From the NCBI GenBank assembly GCA_030248215.1, contig JASANG010000621.1, positions 310,001 through 374,000 of the forward strand: 64,000 bases of DNA, read 5' to 3'. Source of the DNA: Enoplolaimus lenunculus (Eukaryota > Nematoda > Enoplea > Enoplida > Thoracostomopsidae). This document shows, piece after piece, positions 35,815 through 48,088 of this stretch (its first letter is position 1; every line of letters begins with the position of its first letter). Below the pieces are notes generated by a model, which saw nothing but the letters and a program-made list of their open reading frames with translations, searched no databases and was not told the DNA's origin. Made by a program: the position numbers and the translations under genes.

Positions 35815-38800
35815 TATGCAGTTGTACAAAAATACGACCGCTGTATTGTTTCAAATGTCATATATACTATCGTTCTATATCTTGAAAGCTAACAGTCAAA
35901 GAATTGCGTGATGGATGCGACATAAATCTGTAGCTGTCAGGGTGCAATCGGAGGTGATAAATATCGGAGCAGGAGGTCAACGAAACTTGCCGGAGCCAGA
36001 GGTGAGATGAAATTAGCAGGGTACAACCAGAGGTCTGCCTCCGGCAGAAAATCGGCCTAGGGCTCCGGCTTCGGCAGAGTATTTGCCGGAGGTTCCGGCA
36101 AATTCGGTAGTAAAATTTTGCATAATTTTACCTAATTTCGCCTCACCTCCGGACCCGGCAAGTTTCGTTGACCTCAGTCTCCGGCTCCGGTATTTTTCAT
36201 CTCCCTTTGCACCCTGTAAATTAGGTAGTAAAAATGATGGTTATAGTTAATTTTAGCGAATATCTGTAATATATTGTGAAGTTGTTCGGTTTCACGCTAG
36301 TTTTCTGCGAAATTGAGAATTGTGACAAAAGTAAAACGAAACGCGCTAAACAGATACACTTTGAAAAATTATGCAAATTTTTACTACCAAAATTGAAGGA
36401 ACCTCCGGCAAACATTCTACCGGAGCCGGAGCTAGAGGCCGATTTTTCGCCGAAGACAGAGACAGACATCCGGTTATACCCTTGTAGCTATCTACCTTCA
36501 GTAAGTCGTTTTGGATCCAGCAAAAAATATCTCTAGCAATTATCGTAGTATTCTAGTGTCATTTGACGATTTCGTTTGCAGCGATGTGCTAATTCTTGTC
36601 GCGATTTCCCCAAAACTCTCATCGGGAAAATGTCAAACTACTGAAATGTAGCGAGCCCGATATAACCAACCGACCATGCAAGACGATTCTACATAAACTA
36701 CGCCCACAGCCACATGCTTTCCTCATGTTTACCTTCCAATATACGTTAAGAACCACGAGGACAGTGTACTCCAAAAACTGTGCGACAGTTAGTATTCATT
36801 GCGTCTAGAATCTATGTTGACCATGCGCATTTTTTAACATCAGTTATCACTTCATTTTGAAAACTCGCTCATGACTAAACTTGAGACACTCGTTAAGAAT
36901 TTAACGCGTACAACGTTTACTTTAGGTATAAAAATACATAGATTAATGAAAGTATATATTTTATACAGAACAGGTTGCAGTATCGCAATTTAATACAATA
37001 TCAATTTTTCTAAAAACATGCATCTTGCAACCTACGAATTTAAGACTTTGCTAAGCACTATATTTTCACAGGATACACATTCGGTAACTGCAACAAAACC
37101 AACGTAAACCTATACCAGCGATACTCGACAATAGCTACTAAGTATTTGCCAGAGAAGTTTCTCGCTTACAATAACTTTCTTGGAATCAATGTCCGAAAAA
37201 ACTTCACACAACAGTAATGCACCGTTCACAACAATTTTGTCAACGGTGCCACAAAATCTGCTATATCCCCTGGCCTATAAGTGATTTCTCTGTAGACGAG
37301 GGCTTTCCCGTATCCAACGCCTTCCTCGAAACTTGTGATAGCCCTGGGCTATCACAAAACTCCTCAAATTTAGCCACTTACAGCACTAGTATTTGGATAT
37401 CCGGCAATATTTGGCGGATATTTATTTGGATATCCGAAATTAAATTTCCTATTTCGGATATCCGAAACCCGATTTTGCGTTTTCTGGGTTTTTAAATATC
37501 AATTTTCGGTTCTTAAGCGCTTGTTTTAACAAGTTGCTCTTAAGGAAGTGCCCTAACCCACATGGTAATTGTTATGAGCGTAAAACATACAATTCTAAAA
37601 TCGTTATTTATTCTGCATTTCGGATACATATCGGGATATTTTACATATCAGGATATCCGGATATCCGGTGCCCATCTATACAAAACATACACAAACACAA
37701 TATAAATGCACACAACGCAATTTAACACACAAACAACAAACACACACTATCGAGTCACAGATCTTAAATCTTGCAAACTTTGGTACACAAACAACAAACA
37801 CACACTATAGAGTCACAGATCTTAAATCTTGCAAACTTTGGTGTTAACCCTGAACTAGGCCAAATTTTGTGGTACCGTTCGATTTTCAAGTAAAGCGACT
37901 TATTGTTTCTTAGGGTTAAGTTGTAGCTCATTCTTATGCCTAGTAATATGCTTTATAGTCCATGGCTATCACGAGCTCAAAATTATTGTGAACGGCGCGT
38001 AACTCAGTACATAAACCCAGGCATGCATAAAAGAAATAAGTTAAAGGAAAACCTTATACCAGCTTTGTATAAACCAGGTGCGCATGCAAGAGGAAAGATA
38101 AAGGAGACTATCCCCTGCCAAAACCTGTTGAGACACATGAAAAAGCACAGCTGGATCGCATAGGTCAAAAAAGTTTCTTTTACATGAGAGTATAACCTGT
38201 AGAACTGATATACTGGCTACGCCCCTGGTACAAACACATACGATCGAAATTGCACCTTATACATAGGGCGATTAGGATACATTTTCGTGTTCCAAACACC
38301 ACACCTATCTTAAAATAGAGAAAATGATCCATAAACAGGAAAATAACTACGTAACTCACCGTTCCAAAACTAGGGTTCGCGGACGCGTTTCGCAATGTCG
38401 GCAGTGAAATTTCTCGTAGTTTAAAAGAAATTTTATCATTCGGTCCATTTAGCTACATCTATTGGTGCGATTTCAAGAAAAGAATATTTAGAGTTACTTA
38501 ACAAATATGCCTAAAACCAAAATTTTCCGTAGACATTTAATAAAACTAGAAAATTACCCATTATTTTAATAGCTTTATTTTTTCACACACGGCTTTACCT
38601 ACGACAAATTTTGTTTTTTGACATAAGAAAAAACCAGAAATAGAACCTTTCACACCTAAATTGGAGTTAGCTTGCATCAGGGTCTGTATTCAGGTCTATG
38701 ACATCTCCAAATTCTAATTAATACACTCGGTGAATATTATAACTTTGCAAGAGCGCTTGTATTATTTTCGTATTCAATCCAATGGTGCAAAGTCTGTCCT

Positions 38801-38968
38801 AAGAAACTGAGCTTAACAATTTTTCTCATGCCAGTACTCTAGTTTTGCCAAATTCAAGCACCCTTATTATTTCTTTCTGCAATCTTTATGTGTACCCCTA
38901 TCTGAGCTATGCTTCCTCACCCCTGCCTCCTAATGCTATCAGACATCCCAGTGACCTACCCCCCGAAG
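35815..38968. other. Intergenic region between BRAT1 and RagC/D, repeat-rich
   Basis: No supported exons. Seen: a hAT-related element (35939 to about 36485) starting CAGGGTGCAATCGG and ending CCGGTTATACCCTTG, with imperfect flanks TGTAGCTGT/TGTAGCTAT, and an inner copy of the end at 36215; a GGATATCCG-rich transposon copy at about 37395-37680; a 58-base tandem duplication at 37727-37842; an 11-bp hairpin at 37333-37357. A possible polyadenylation signal for RagC/D (AATAAA on the minus strand) lies near 38573. Confidence 0.5.
37727..37842. repeat. 58-base tandem duplication
   Basis: The segment at 37727-37784 is repeated at 37785-37842 with about one difference (ACTATCGAG against ACTATAGAG). 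The near-identity implies a recent duplication. It is non-coding. Confidence 0.85.
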
Positions 38969-41900
38969 CTACGGCGTATTCGAACCACTCCGGGTCGACA
39001 AATCGTCATGTGTACTGTTGGAATTCAACGCGGAAGATGGGGACATTTTTTGCTGGCCAGCACCAATCATAACTTCAGTTGCGCCCAGAGGTTGTGGTGC
39101 TACCCCACTACTTCCAGCCCCAGAATCGTCCCCAACACTGCTCGTAGTATCAAGCGAGTGTCGACGGCCTTCAGACCCTCCACCATCTTCCTGAGGCGGC
39201 GCTGCGGCCGCCGCTTGTCGCCGTATTTTGTCCTGATGCGCAGAACGAATTTCGAACACTTTTTCAATGCCTTTTTTGAAGCAATGAAAATTGTAGTCGA
39301 TAAGACCTTAAAATATCTATCAAACGATACAGCGTATTTATTTTAAAGAAATGAAACTCGCCAGTAATTCGCTACACCGGAGCGTGTATGTCACAAACAG
39401 TTAAGTGTTCGCTTAGGCTTAGATTCACGCTAAGCAAAAGGCTTTTAATTTTGTTTGGTACATCTTCTAAGTATTATACGTTGTAAGTTAATTATATTCC
39501 ACATATTCTTAAATAATAACTCTTACAACTACCTGTAACCGTAAATCAGTGACGTAACTTGTAATTAATAAATAAAAAAAGTAGAACTAGTACGTAAATA
39601 ACTCTCATAACACTCCTATGCATAGCCCTTAATTCAGTTGTAAGTATCTTACCTCGTTTCTCAAACTTATCAGATCGCAATATGCTGACTAGTGCAAGGC
39701 ATTCATTGATATCTTGTAAATACAATACTGTATTGTTGTTCAGTTTAATCCACGCTGATGTTTTCGTGTCGATATAATTCTGCGTCGTAGTGTTTCGTCT
39801 GAAAAGGCCATTAGCGTCAACTTATCAAATCAGGAGCTGTATTCTCAATTGCGTGTAGCACCTATCGTCAGTTTGTAGCAGGCTTTCGCATGCAGTAAAC
39901 TACGGTGACTATGGTTCTCGAACTTTGGAAGCGAGCGAGACAAATTAAAATATGCAAACAATGTGACAAATTTTAACACTCATCATTAACTGACTCGTGA
40001 ATTATATCATTTAATACCAACTAGCGGTAGGTGCTACACATTTGAAAATATAATCAACACAGGTCGCAAGATTCAAAATTTCAGGGCGTTGAACGGCAAA
40101 ACATTTGTCATAACTAAATTTGATCATTCTAGTACATATTTTGCAAACAAAAATTTCACGAATTTCAACTGAACAATTGCCAAACAATATTGAAATAAAC
40201 CCTACATAAATGATTCATGGCATAACCACAACATTCCTATATACGACAATATTCCGATTCCGATATGATAAATCCTGCTCTGGAATGTTATTTTTGAGAA
40301 TTTTTAACAACATAATCAAGTAACAGTGTATGTTGGCTTATCAGCATCTACCGACCATGGGAATAGAATCGACACGGTGGCGCTTTACTTGTGCATTTTA
40401 TGCCTGAGGTGTGTACATTTTTCCTAAATGACCATGTAAAAATGACTGGAAGTTCTTTTTAATGGGGATCATTTTTTCTCATGACAGTACTTTAACAATC
40501 GGACTTCCATGAAAATGGGCCAGGGGGTCATGTTCTGTTCGGTCATTTTATCATGCGACACCGGAACCTACTGACAAACCGAGCAGTTCCAAACTTTTAT
40601 AGAGGGGAAGCTCCATTCCGTTTCCGCTACATACGTCTACGTACAACACCCCCAACTACCGACTTACCCATATATCGACGAAACATCAGACACAACTTCA
40701 ATCATATCGCAACACAATTCGTACGTTTGTGGATCGACTGGTGAATGATCAGTGGCGACATAAATTTTACTGGCAACATCGAACAAAAAAGCTTTATCAA
40801 CACCTGATGTCTGAAACAAACACAACACACCATTCAAAAACAAAATAAAAATTCAACAATAACTAAGTTTCCCATATATGAAAACTATAGTTTCATCTCA
40901 CAAAACATCAACATTTTGGTAGATCACGCTCTATCACCCTTACAAATAATACCAATACATATTTACTTACCCAAATAAAAATATTAATTAACGCCTCAAG
41001 TGTTGATAATTCAACAATTAATTTTTGAACAACTTTGCTACACGCCTCGAATATTGAATGATCGTATATACTCGTCAAGTAGAAACTGAAAATATGCACA
41101 GAAGTACACACAACATCACATTCACTATTGTTCAAAAAAATCAAGTTTTATATATACCAGAATCAGTATTCATACACCTATGCAATAATTAACTTAAATT
41201 TTATCTGAACAATTTCGCACATTATATATTGTTTCAAAAACGAGATACCACCCTTATCACCATCAATTGAAGTCACACATGATATGAAAGAGACTACGGC
41301 AATTTCTCTCTATTTTTTAAATATTACTCTTCCATTGGTAAAATGAAACCACAACAGTTAAATATCACTGTCAATATATAGATATACAAGTTGTATAATT
41401 TTGCAATTTTATATCAATATCAAATATACAAACCAGCACCAACGAAACATAGCAAAAATGTTAATTCCAGCTATATATACCACGCTGAGACTGTTATAAA
41501 ACACCTTATCCGATGTCTCCAAAACCACACCATTGCACCTTAAGCTGATCTTTCCAGTAAGCCCAATGAACCGTATTTTATCGTTAACTTTCGCTGCGAT
41601 ATCACGTTGGACTTCAATTTTTTGATCGTCAGTGAGTCCATCAACTTTGTGAATAAATATTTCGAATCGTAACTCTGGATTAATGTTGTACGCGACCATT
41701 ATCGTACGGCCTAGCTTGTCTATCGCATTTTCGTAGTCTTCCTGTAAAAGTTACCAAAGCAAAAGCTAAACCTTCTCTTAAACATTGAAACAGCAATTTG
41801 ATATTTAACTGACGTAGATGACATCAAACACGTCGAAGAGAAACCGCACGCCTAGAATTAGAACAAAGCAATCCGGCATACATTCCATTTATGTACATCG

Positions 41901-42864
41901 AGGACGAGACATTACTAAGTGAGACTTTCCGGGAATTAAACGAAATCTGCAAATATATAAGAATTAAAATAAGTAATCTATAAGCGTTTCATCGCTTACT
42001 TGAGAGTCAATCACAAATATGAGAGAACCGGTACTTCCAAAATTGGCTTCAAGATCATAACTGCTGTCCAGATAATCGATTTGGCCAGGGAATTCAAGCA
42101 CTTGTAACTGGACAAACGAACTACTCGAAATATCTGGAAATATTGCAAAATCTAAAGGAATACAACATCATACAAGCCACGTTTAAATATAATTATGTTT
42201 TTGCTTATTCATTGTTTTAGTGTATATACGTGTAACCAAAAGTTATTATTGTGATAAAATTGTTTAATAAAAAATTTAATACATTAGTTGGTATGCCGCA
42301 GAAGTGATATATGCTATAAAAATGCTAAAAATAATTGTCCTTTTAACACTTTACGCGTGCAAAATTCTCTATTTGTATTGTAGAAAACACATTTAAAGTA
42401 AAGAAAACTCCAACCTTCTTTCACAGGCTTAACAGTGCTTTCAAGAAACAACGTTTCGTTCGGTGCCATTTTGTGAAAGACAACTTTATGTATTGAGGAC
42501 TTTCCACTCCTGAAATGTTATCAACTTTATCATAATTTTAAATGATGCCTCAGTTTTAGCCAAAGCCTAAACTAGATTTCTGGGCAAAATTTAGCTTATT
42601 GATGCATCATATGAAAGAACTATATATGCATCAGATTTTTAACGATGTGCAGTGTTAGTTCGAGGTTTCACTTGCCGTCATACATCCGCATATTATATAT
42701 CGAATCATAAATTGGACAACCACATACCTTTTTAAACCCATTAATATTAATCTCGGTTCCAATTGCTGAGGGTATAATTCTGCCAAGTCATCTGGAATTT
42801 CGTATTCATAATCACCTGGGTAACCTTCAGGTTGAAAATCACCTTCTTGGCTGTCCACTGCCAT
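38969..42864 (-). CDS. RRAGC: Ras-related GTP-binding protein RagC/RagD, 8 exons
   Basis: Exons in transcript order: 42864-42728, about 42510-42416, 42133-42000, 41741-41539, 41085-40971, 40810-40668, 39798-39653, 39306-38969. They give 436 aa with consistent GT-AG phases. The G1/P-loop is GLKRSGKSS (43-51), the G3 box is EFPGQID (91-97) and the RagC/D-type HKVDGL is at 153-158. The roadblock half contains [15 protein letters not shown] (190 onward), [16 protein letters not shown] and [18 protein letters not shown]. RagC/D pairs with RagA/B on the lysosome, tethered by Ragulator, and recruits mTORC1 when amino acids are sufficient. Human RagC/D is about 400 aa. The extra length is a C-terminal tail of about 85 residues rich in Ala, Pro, Gly and Ser, starting with a run of Ala. 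RagC and RagD cannot be separated here; many invertebrates have one RagC/D. Confidence 0.95.
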
Positions 42865-43340
42865 TACTAATACGTATTAGGTAACTCTATAAGAATACCG
42901 TAAAGAGTTATTAAATACATCTCACTAGATGTATTGCAGAGACATCACTATAGTGCGACTTTTGCCATTTTGCTTAAGATCGTATCTCTAGCTTAAGTCA
43001 GAGGTGTTCAATAGCGATGTTTACATGTCTGTTTTCAGTTGCGTTTTTTTCAAACCACTGCACAACCATCGGTCGGTATTGTCAGAGCTTCCAGAAATGC
43101 CCCAGGTTAGGGGGACAAAAATTTCGATTTTTTGGAAAACTTTTCAATTTTGAGCAAAATGTTTACTTAATAAATAATTTCCAGTTTAAGGACTTACTTA
43201 AACGAAAAAAGTAACTGATAAGCAGTGCCACTGGCATATTTCAGCGTATAGATAGCACACGCAGTATTGCATTGAAACCTCTCATCCGATAGGCTGCTTA
43301 ACCGAAGCTAGTAACATCCGCTCATGCCCACTTCAGGATG
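42865..43340. other. Region upstream of RagC/D
   Basis: This holds the likely RagC/D promoter and 5' UTR on the minus strand. No other gene or recognisable repeat was seen, and no core promoter motif can be assigned with confidence. Confidence 0.35.
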
Positions 43341-44570
43341 GTCGTCCAAATCATTATTCCAGCCTTGGCCTCTGCGCTGGTTTAAAAGAATGTATGCAAC
43401 GATTTGGAATAGTCAACGAACGTGGACAAACACCGTTCGGACTTGACTTACTGCGACAACAACGTTACTGCGTTGCGTTTCATAGACTACGAGCCATCGA
43501 AATTTATGACGAAACCAAAATCACAGACTTTTTGGACCACGCATAACAAGACGTTATGTTACATGACTTATTAATTTGACATTACACACGATTTCAAGAT
43601 ACACTACTGAGCCGCAACAGTCCAAATCAAGCATGTCATACACTGATGAACATTGCACGTCGTTACATCTTGCCACGACTACATGTCGAAGAAAGCGTAA
43701 TCGGTAGCCTTGACGCCCTCCAAGACAGAAGCGACGTTGCTGTGTCAACTATAACAAGACTGGACAATTACCTGTGCAGATTGGGCCACTTGTGGCTCCT
43801 CTTGTCCTTGTCTTCTTGGTGACGTTGACGAACTGTTAGAAGCTAAACAACTACCAAACACAATGACAGCGGAACAAATTATAGACTTGGCTTGGAAACG
43901 CAACGAACCTGACTTGTTAGCATAATACTTAAAAGAACAAGTTGGCGACCGTGAATTAGCCGACATACCGCATGACGAAATCCCGGAATCACTAAAACAA
44001 TCAGTACCATAGTATTCTGACCTACAGACGGAAAAAGCGCAAGACTACATACAGTCAAAGACAATACATCAAGATCACATCTCACATATTGACCACGCAG
44101 AGACAATGAAACTAGAGTACGAACGCTCGCCATGACAACATCGAGAACTTTCAGACGAACCTGAAGAACTAGACGAAAACAACATAGCAATTGCCAGAAG
44201 ATGCAGGCCTGTTGTTGGACGACATTCAGGCAAACCTGAATCCACCGGTTTAATAATTATCTAAAGTCGACTTTACGACAACACATAAGGACTTTTACGA
44301 AGCTAGTAAGTAACAACAAGATCTACGAGGACAAGGACGCTTTTACGACGACGATGATCCGAATGCACCACCTATGAATACATCACAAGATAAACAGAAT
44401 TTTTACAAAGATGCTGCGATTGCCTTTACGTCACACCGAGGGTATCCCGGACGTTCATTTGTTGCATTTGACATGACAAAAACTGAACGTGACGAATCAC
44501 AAGCAGAACGAACAGTTGAACAAATACTACAAAAAGAAGGTTTTGAAACAACAGAGGAATGAACATGCAT

Positions 44571-44890
44571 AACAAAGAACATCTTTAAAAACTGCAGGTT
44601 CAAACGACAGCTATGCAAAAGCGGCTTGACGCTCAAGCTCAAGCCAACATTGACAATTCACGTGACGCACATAGATAGCTTAAAGACGAAATTTTACGAC
44701 TGGAGACAATTGCAAGACAAAGCTAGTACAAATACAACAAACATGGAACGACTTAAAGAACATCTTGAAGAAATGCAAGTTCAACGACAGTTATGCAAAA
44801 GCCCCTTGACGATCACGCCAACATTGACGATACAAGTGACGCACATAGCCAACAACTTAAAGACGAAATTTTACCACTAGAGACAATTAT
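44571..44890 (+). repeat. Internal tandem duplication of a coiled-coil-like segment
   Basis: About 140 bases starting GAACATCTTTAAAAACTGCA (44571 onward) are repeated from about 44757 as GAACATCTTGAAGAAATGCA. Both copies contain GACGCACATAG and CTTAAAGACGAAATTTTA. In the coding-like frame the repeat encodes LKDEIL-type heptads. It belongs to the decayed island. Confidence 0.65.
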
Positions 44891-45615
44891 CAGTGATTTT
44901 AGCCCACTTTGTGAACGGCGAAAGATACGTGTACCAGAAAGATTATGAAAACGCTAGTTGACGAAACACATTCGTTCGCCATCGCCAACTCAAGGCACTA
45001 TGTATTGTAAGAAAGGTCGTATCATGAGTTCTGATAAAGCGCCGGCGTTGCACATCGCCACGCCGATCTTCTGGTACGACTGGAAGGGTTAACAAGCAGC
45101 ATCAGACATGCGTGAACAACAAACGCTAGCAGAACAATTACCAGAAGATCTTACTAAATGCGTTGACATACACACTGGCGAAATGCTACTGTAATACCTC
45201 ACAGGTACACGGACTTCGACTACCCATTCTTTGAAGGAGAAGGGTTAGGCCAAAACAATGACAACAGTTGCAATTTCATTTGTCAGCAATGTATTTTTCA
45301 ATGTACGAGTCACCACGATTTAAGGACAACCAGACTGACTGGTTACGTGGACGCATCGCTGAAATGGCAAAGAAATTTAAGGACGAATTGCAACGAACGT
45401 TAGCACAACGCATAATAATAATAACGACGTATCGTGAATTTATCGACACGTTATCTTACACCGAAGCATGCTTTTTCGAAGCAGCACATCAAACTGGCGT
45501 ATTGGATTTGACAGAAACGCATTACATTGACGCGTTGCGAACTCTTGCTGCATTTCTCCGCGACCGAGTCATCCATGTGATTGCGCTATGTGACCGGAAC
45601 AAGAACTTTTTGCAA

Positions 45616-46837
45616 TGGGCCACCAGGGATGGGAGTCTCGGTCTCGGTCTCGGAAAGTCTCGGGATTTAGCAGGTTTCGGTCTCGGTCTCGGTCTCGGTT
45701 TTTTGAGTCTCGGTTGTTTGGAACCGAGACCGAAAGTCAAGAATTCAGCAAATGCTGGTGAACCTATACAAAGTTGAAGTTAATCACAATTATATACAGC
45801 GACTTGAGAACAGAATGACGCCTCAACGATTGTCAAAAATCCTTTTTTGAAAGAAAATCCAAAACAGTTTGTCTCGGTTGTTTCACGACATAAATAATAG
45901 TTTTTTATTGTTATGCACAGTGTTCTAACACAATAGGAACAATATTAGCCGGAACAGCAACAGGCAAAGCATTTGAACTTTTCGTCGGAAGAAGGAACGT
46001 GAACCGGCATTTATGAAAATTCACCACCGAAGTACTGCAGGTAAAATTTAGCCACAAACGAATTCTAGTGGAACCCTGGTGCATACTTGAATTTCAGTAT
46101 GGCTGTATTGATGAACAAGTGATGTCTGCTGAATACAGGGTGCAACCGGAATTGCGGTTCCGGCATTTTTTCACCTTCCGGTTCCGGTAAATTTTTACCG
46201 GATTTAAAAATTCCTGTGTTATAATTTGGCCGTTTTCGTAACTTTGCTAATTTTTAAGAATCACTTTTGAAAGCCACTAGTACTTCTACTGTTTTTGCAT
46301 TGCTTGTTCATGCAGTGGTTATTGTTGTGGACAAAAGTATTTTTCTGGAAATGTATATATAAATCTTGACAATCATCGAATATAAGCCATTGCTGGTGGA
46401 TTTCACTTCAGTCGATGATGAAAATCTAAAATACAACAAATAAAATAAATACCTATGTTAGACTAAGGTTATTAAAATGAAATTTTTGGTGAAAGTCATT
46501 TTTCACTTCCCGGTTCCGCTTTGGGTAAAATTTTCAAATTCCGGTTCCGGTAAATTGTAATTCCGGTTGCACCCTGGCTGAATAACATTTCGCTGTGAAT
46601 CTGTGAATTCTCATTGTTACGCAATATTTACGAGTAGATCGATATTAATAAAATCACAAAAAACTTTGAAAACTGCAAAAAACCTTCAAAAAGAAACTAA
46701 TTTACTTTAAAAATTCAAATTTTTTCGGTAATGATCAAAAATTGACCGAGACCAAGACTTTTCTTGACCGGTCTCGGTTGTCGGGTCTGGGTCTCCGTCT
46801 CGGTTTTGTACCGAGACCGCCCATCCCTGTGGGTCAC
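45616..46837. mobile_element. hAT-like element (TCTCGG-rich ends) inserted in the coding-like island
   Basis: The element is 45624-46829, from CAGGGATGGGAGTCTCGG to the inverse ACCGCCCATCCCTG. It is flanked by TGGGCCAC (45616-45623) and TGGGTCAC (46830-46837), an 8-bp duplication with one mismatch. GGTCTCGGTCTCGG units fill both ends. It contains a second transposon at 46136-46576. No transposase frame was found. Confidence 0.85.
46128..46584. mobile_element. hAT-like MITE, CCGGAACCGG family, nested copy with perfect 8-bp duplication
   Basis: The element is 46136-46576, with the same CAGGGTGCAACCGG ends as 24844-25234 but the interior in the opposite orientation. It is flanked by GCTGAATA at 46128-46135 and 46577-46584. 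It is nested in the TCTCGG-type element, giving a relative order of insertion. Confidence 0.92.
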
Positions 46838-47130
46838 ATCCGCACCCTTATCACCGATTAAAATGGAACTACAAATGCGTGCCAGCAAACGTTTCCTCGA
46901 AAACGCAACGACAATGCAACGATTCTTGCAATTACATTTTCCAGCAATAAACCTCGGGAATCACAGACGTTCATTTGACTACATTATTTTGGACTACGAC
47001 GAAGCAAAAAACATTAGCTTACCACAACGACATACGTTTACGTGCGATGGAAAAAGAACTTAAAGACGATAGAGGTGTGCAAACTCGTAGCACGTGGGTC
47101 GCAAAAATGGCGCTCATTATACTATTTTAT

Positions 47131-47687
47131 AACGCCTTGCCGTTTATATGTACATAAAAATTATATTTTATAACCCTTTACGCTGTTCATTGACGTGCAT
47201 AGCATATATTTTGCATAATATCTCAAAAACTATTGACGCTTTGGCAATAAAAGTCATTAACTTCCATTGTATTGTTATGGTATGTATTACTAGTTCAGGA
47301 CGTCGTTGTGTTCGTTATTCTGTGCGTTGTTCCGTTTCGTTCGCGTGCGCCGTTCGTTACAATGTCAGTATAACCAACCGTAGCGTCTGTTATATAACTT
47401 GGTTTCGTTTGTTTACACTATGTTGCGTTATTGAACATTTATGTACGTTCTGTGTTATATTCGCTTGACGCCGGGTTCACATAAACCAAATCCGCGAAGC
47501 ACAAAGACATTTATCAATATCCACAATCATTTTCGATGCATAATTTTGCTTGTTTTTAGGTCATCCAGCCTTTGCGTGTCAGTCTTTGCATGTCAAAAGA
47601 CAACATGAGCTGAGACAGAAGGATGTCGGATGGAGCCCCAGTGTGCTTTCTCTGTCATTGTCACATTGGTGCTCACCATCAGCAACC
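47131..47687. other. Spacer between the coding-like island and the next MITE
   Basis: Plus-strand sequence with scattered CGTTCGTT/GTTCGCGTGCG motifs near 47330-47360. No coding signal or known repeat that I can support. Confidence 0.3.
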
Positions 47688-48088
47688 CTGCTTACCAGGG
47701 TGCAACCGGAATTAGAATTTACCGGAACCGGAATTTGAAAATTTTACCGGAACCGGAAACGGAACCGGAAAGTGAAAAATGCATTTCACCAAAAATTTCA
47801 TTTTATTCTTATTTTTTGCTCTATTATTTGTGAAATAACCTTAGTCGAACATAGGTATTTATTTTATTTGTTGTATTTTAGATTTTCGTCGTCGACTGAA
47901 GTGAAATCCACCATCATTGACTTATATTTGGAGTACAAGTGGCTTTCAAAAGAGATTCTTAAAAATTAGCAAAGTTAAGAAAACGGCCAAATTATAACAC
48001 CGGAATTTTTAAATCCGGTAAAAATTTACCGGAACCGGAAGGTGAAAAAATGCCGGAACCGGAATTCCGGTTGCACCCTGCTGCTTAC
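47688..48088. mobile_element. hAT-like MITE, CCGGAACCGG family, perfect 8-bp duplication (copy 3)
   Basis: The element is 47696-48080, flanked by CTGCTTAC on both sides (47688-47695 and 48081-48088). The interior is nearly identical to the copy at 24844-25234, including the stretch encoding the chance peptide near the centre. Confidence 0.92.

Larger units (their letters stand above)
43340..47130 (+). pseudogene. Decayed coding-like island of unknown family (interrupted by transposons)
   Basis: The plus strand shows long stretches rich in GAC, GAA and CAA codons that read as protein for 40-120 residues at a time and are then broken by stops of all three kinds or by frame shifts. Examples are 43390-43546, 44250-44562, 45200-45623 and 46830-47060. 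This differs from the AT-rich, stop-dense DNA around it. Pieces read like a charged, partly coiled-coil protein (for instance RGQGRFYDDDDPNAPP near 44325-44370, and LKDEILRLETI repeated). The piece near 45240 contains a CNFICQQC cysteine cluster. I recognise no family. It may be an old viral or large-transposon insertion, or a dead retrocopy. The element at 45624-46829 was inserted later, after TGGGCCAC. Confidence 0.4.

Noticed and set aside
38909..39346. 145-residue plus-strand open frame
   Set aside because: It is antisense to the last RagC/D exon, which is supported by homology and splice phase.
43554..44190. Minus-strand open frames in the coding-like island
   Set aside because: They mirror the plus-strand coding-like composition (GAC/CAA-rich reads as GTC/TTG-rich) and show Val/Leu/Ser-biased, low-information protein.
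43340..47130. A gene using a non-standard genetic code in the island
   Set aside because: Interrupting codons include TAA, TAG and TGA, and the frame also shifts, so simple decay explains it better than stop reassignment.
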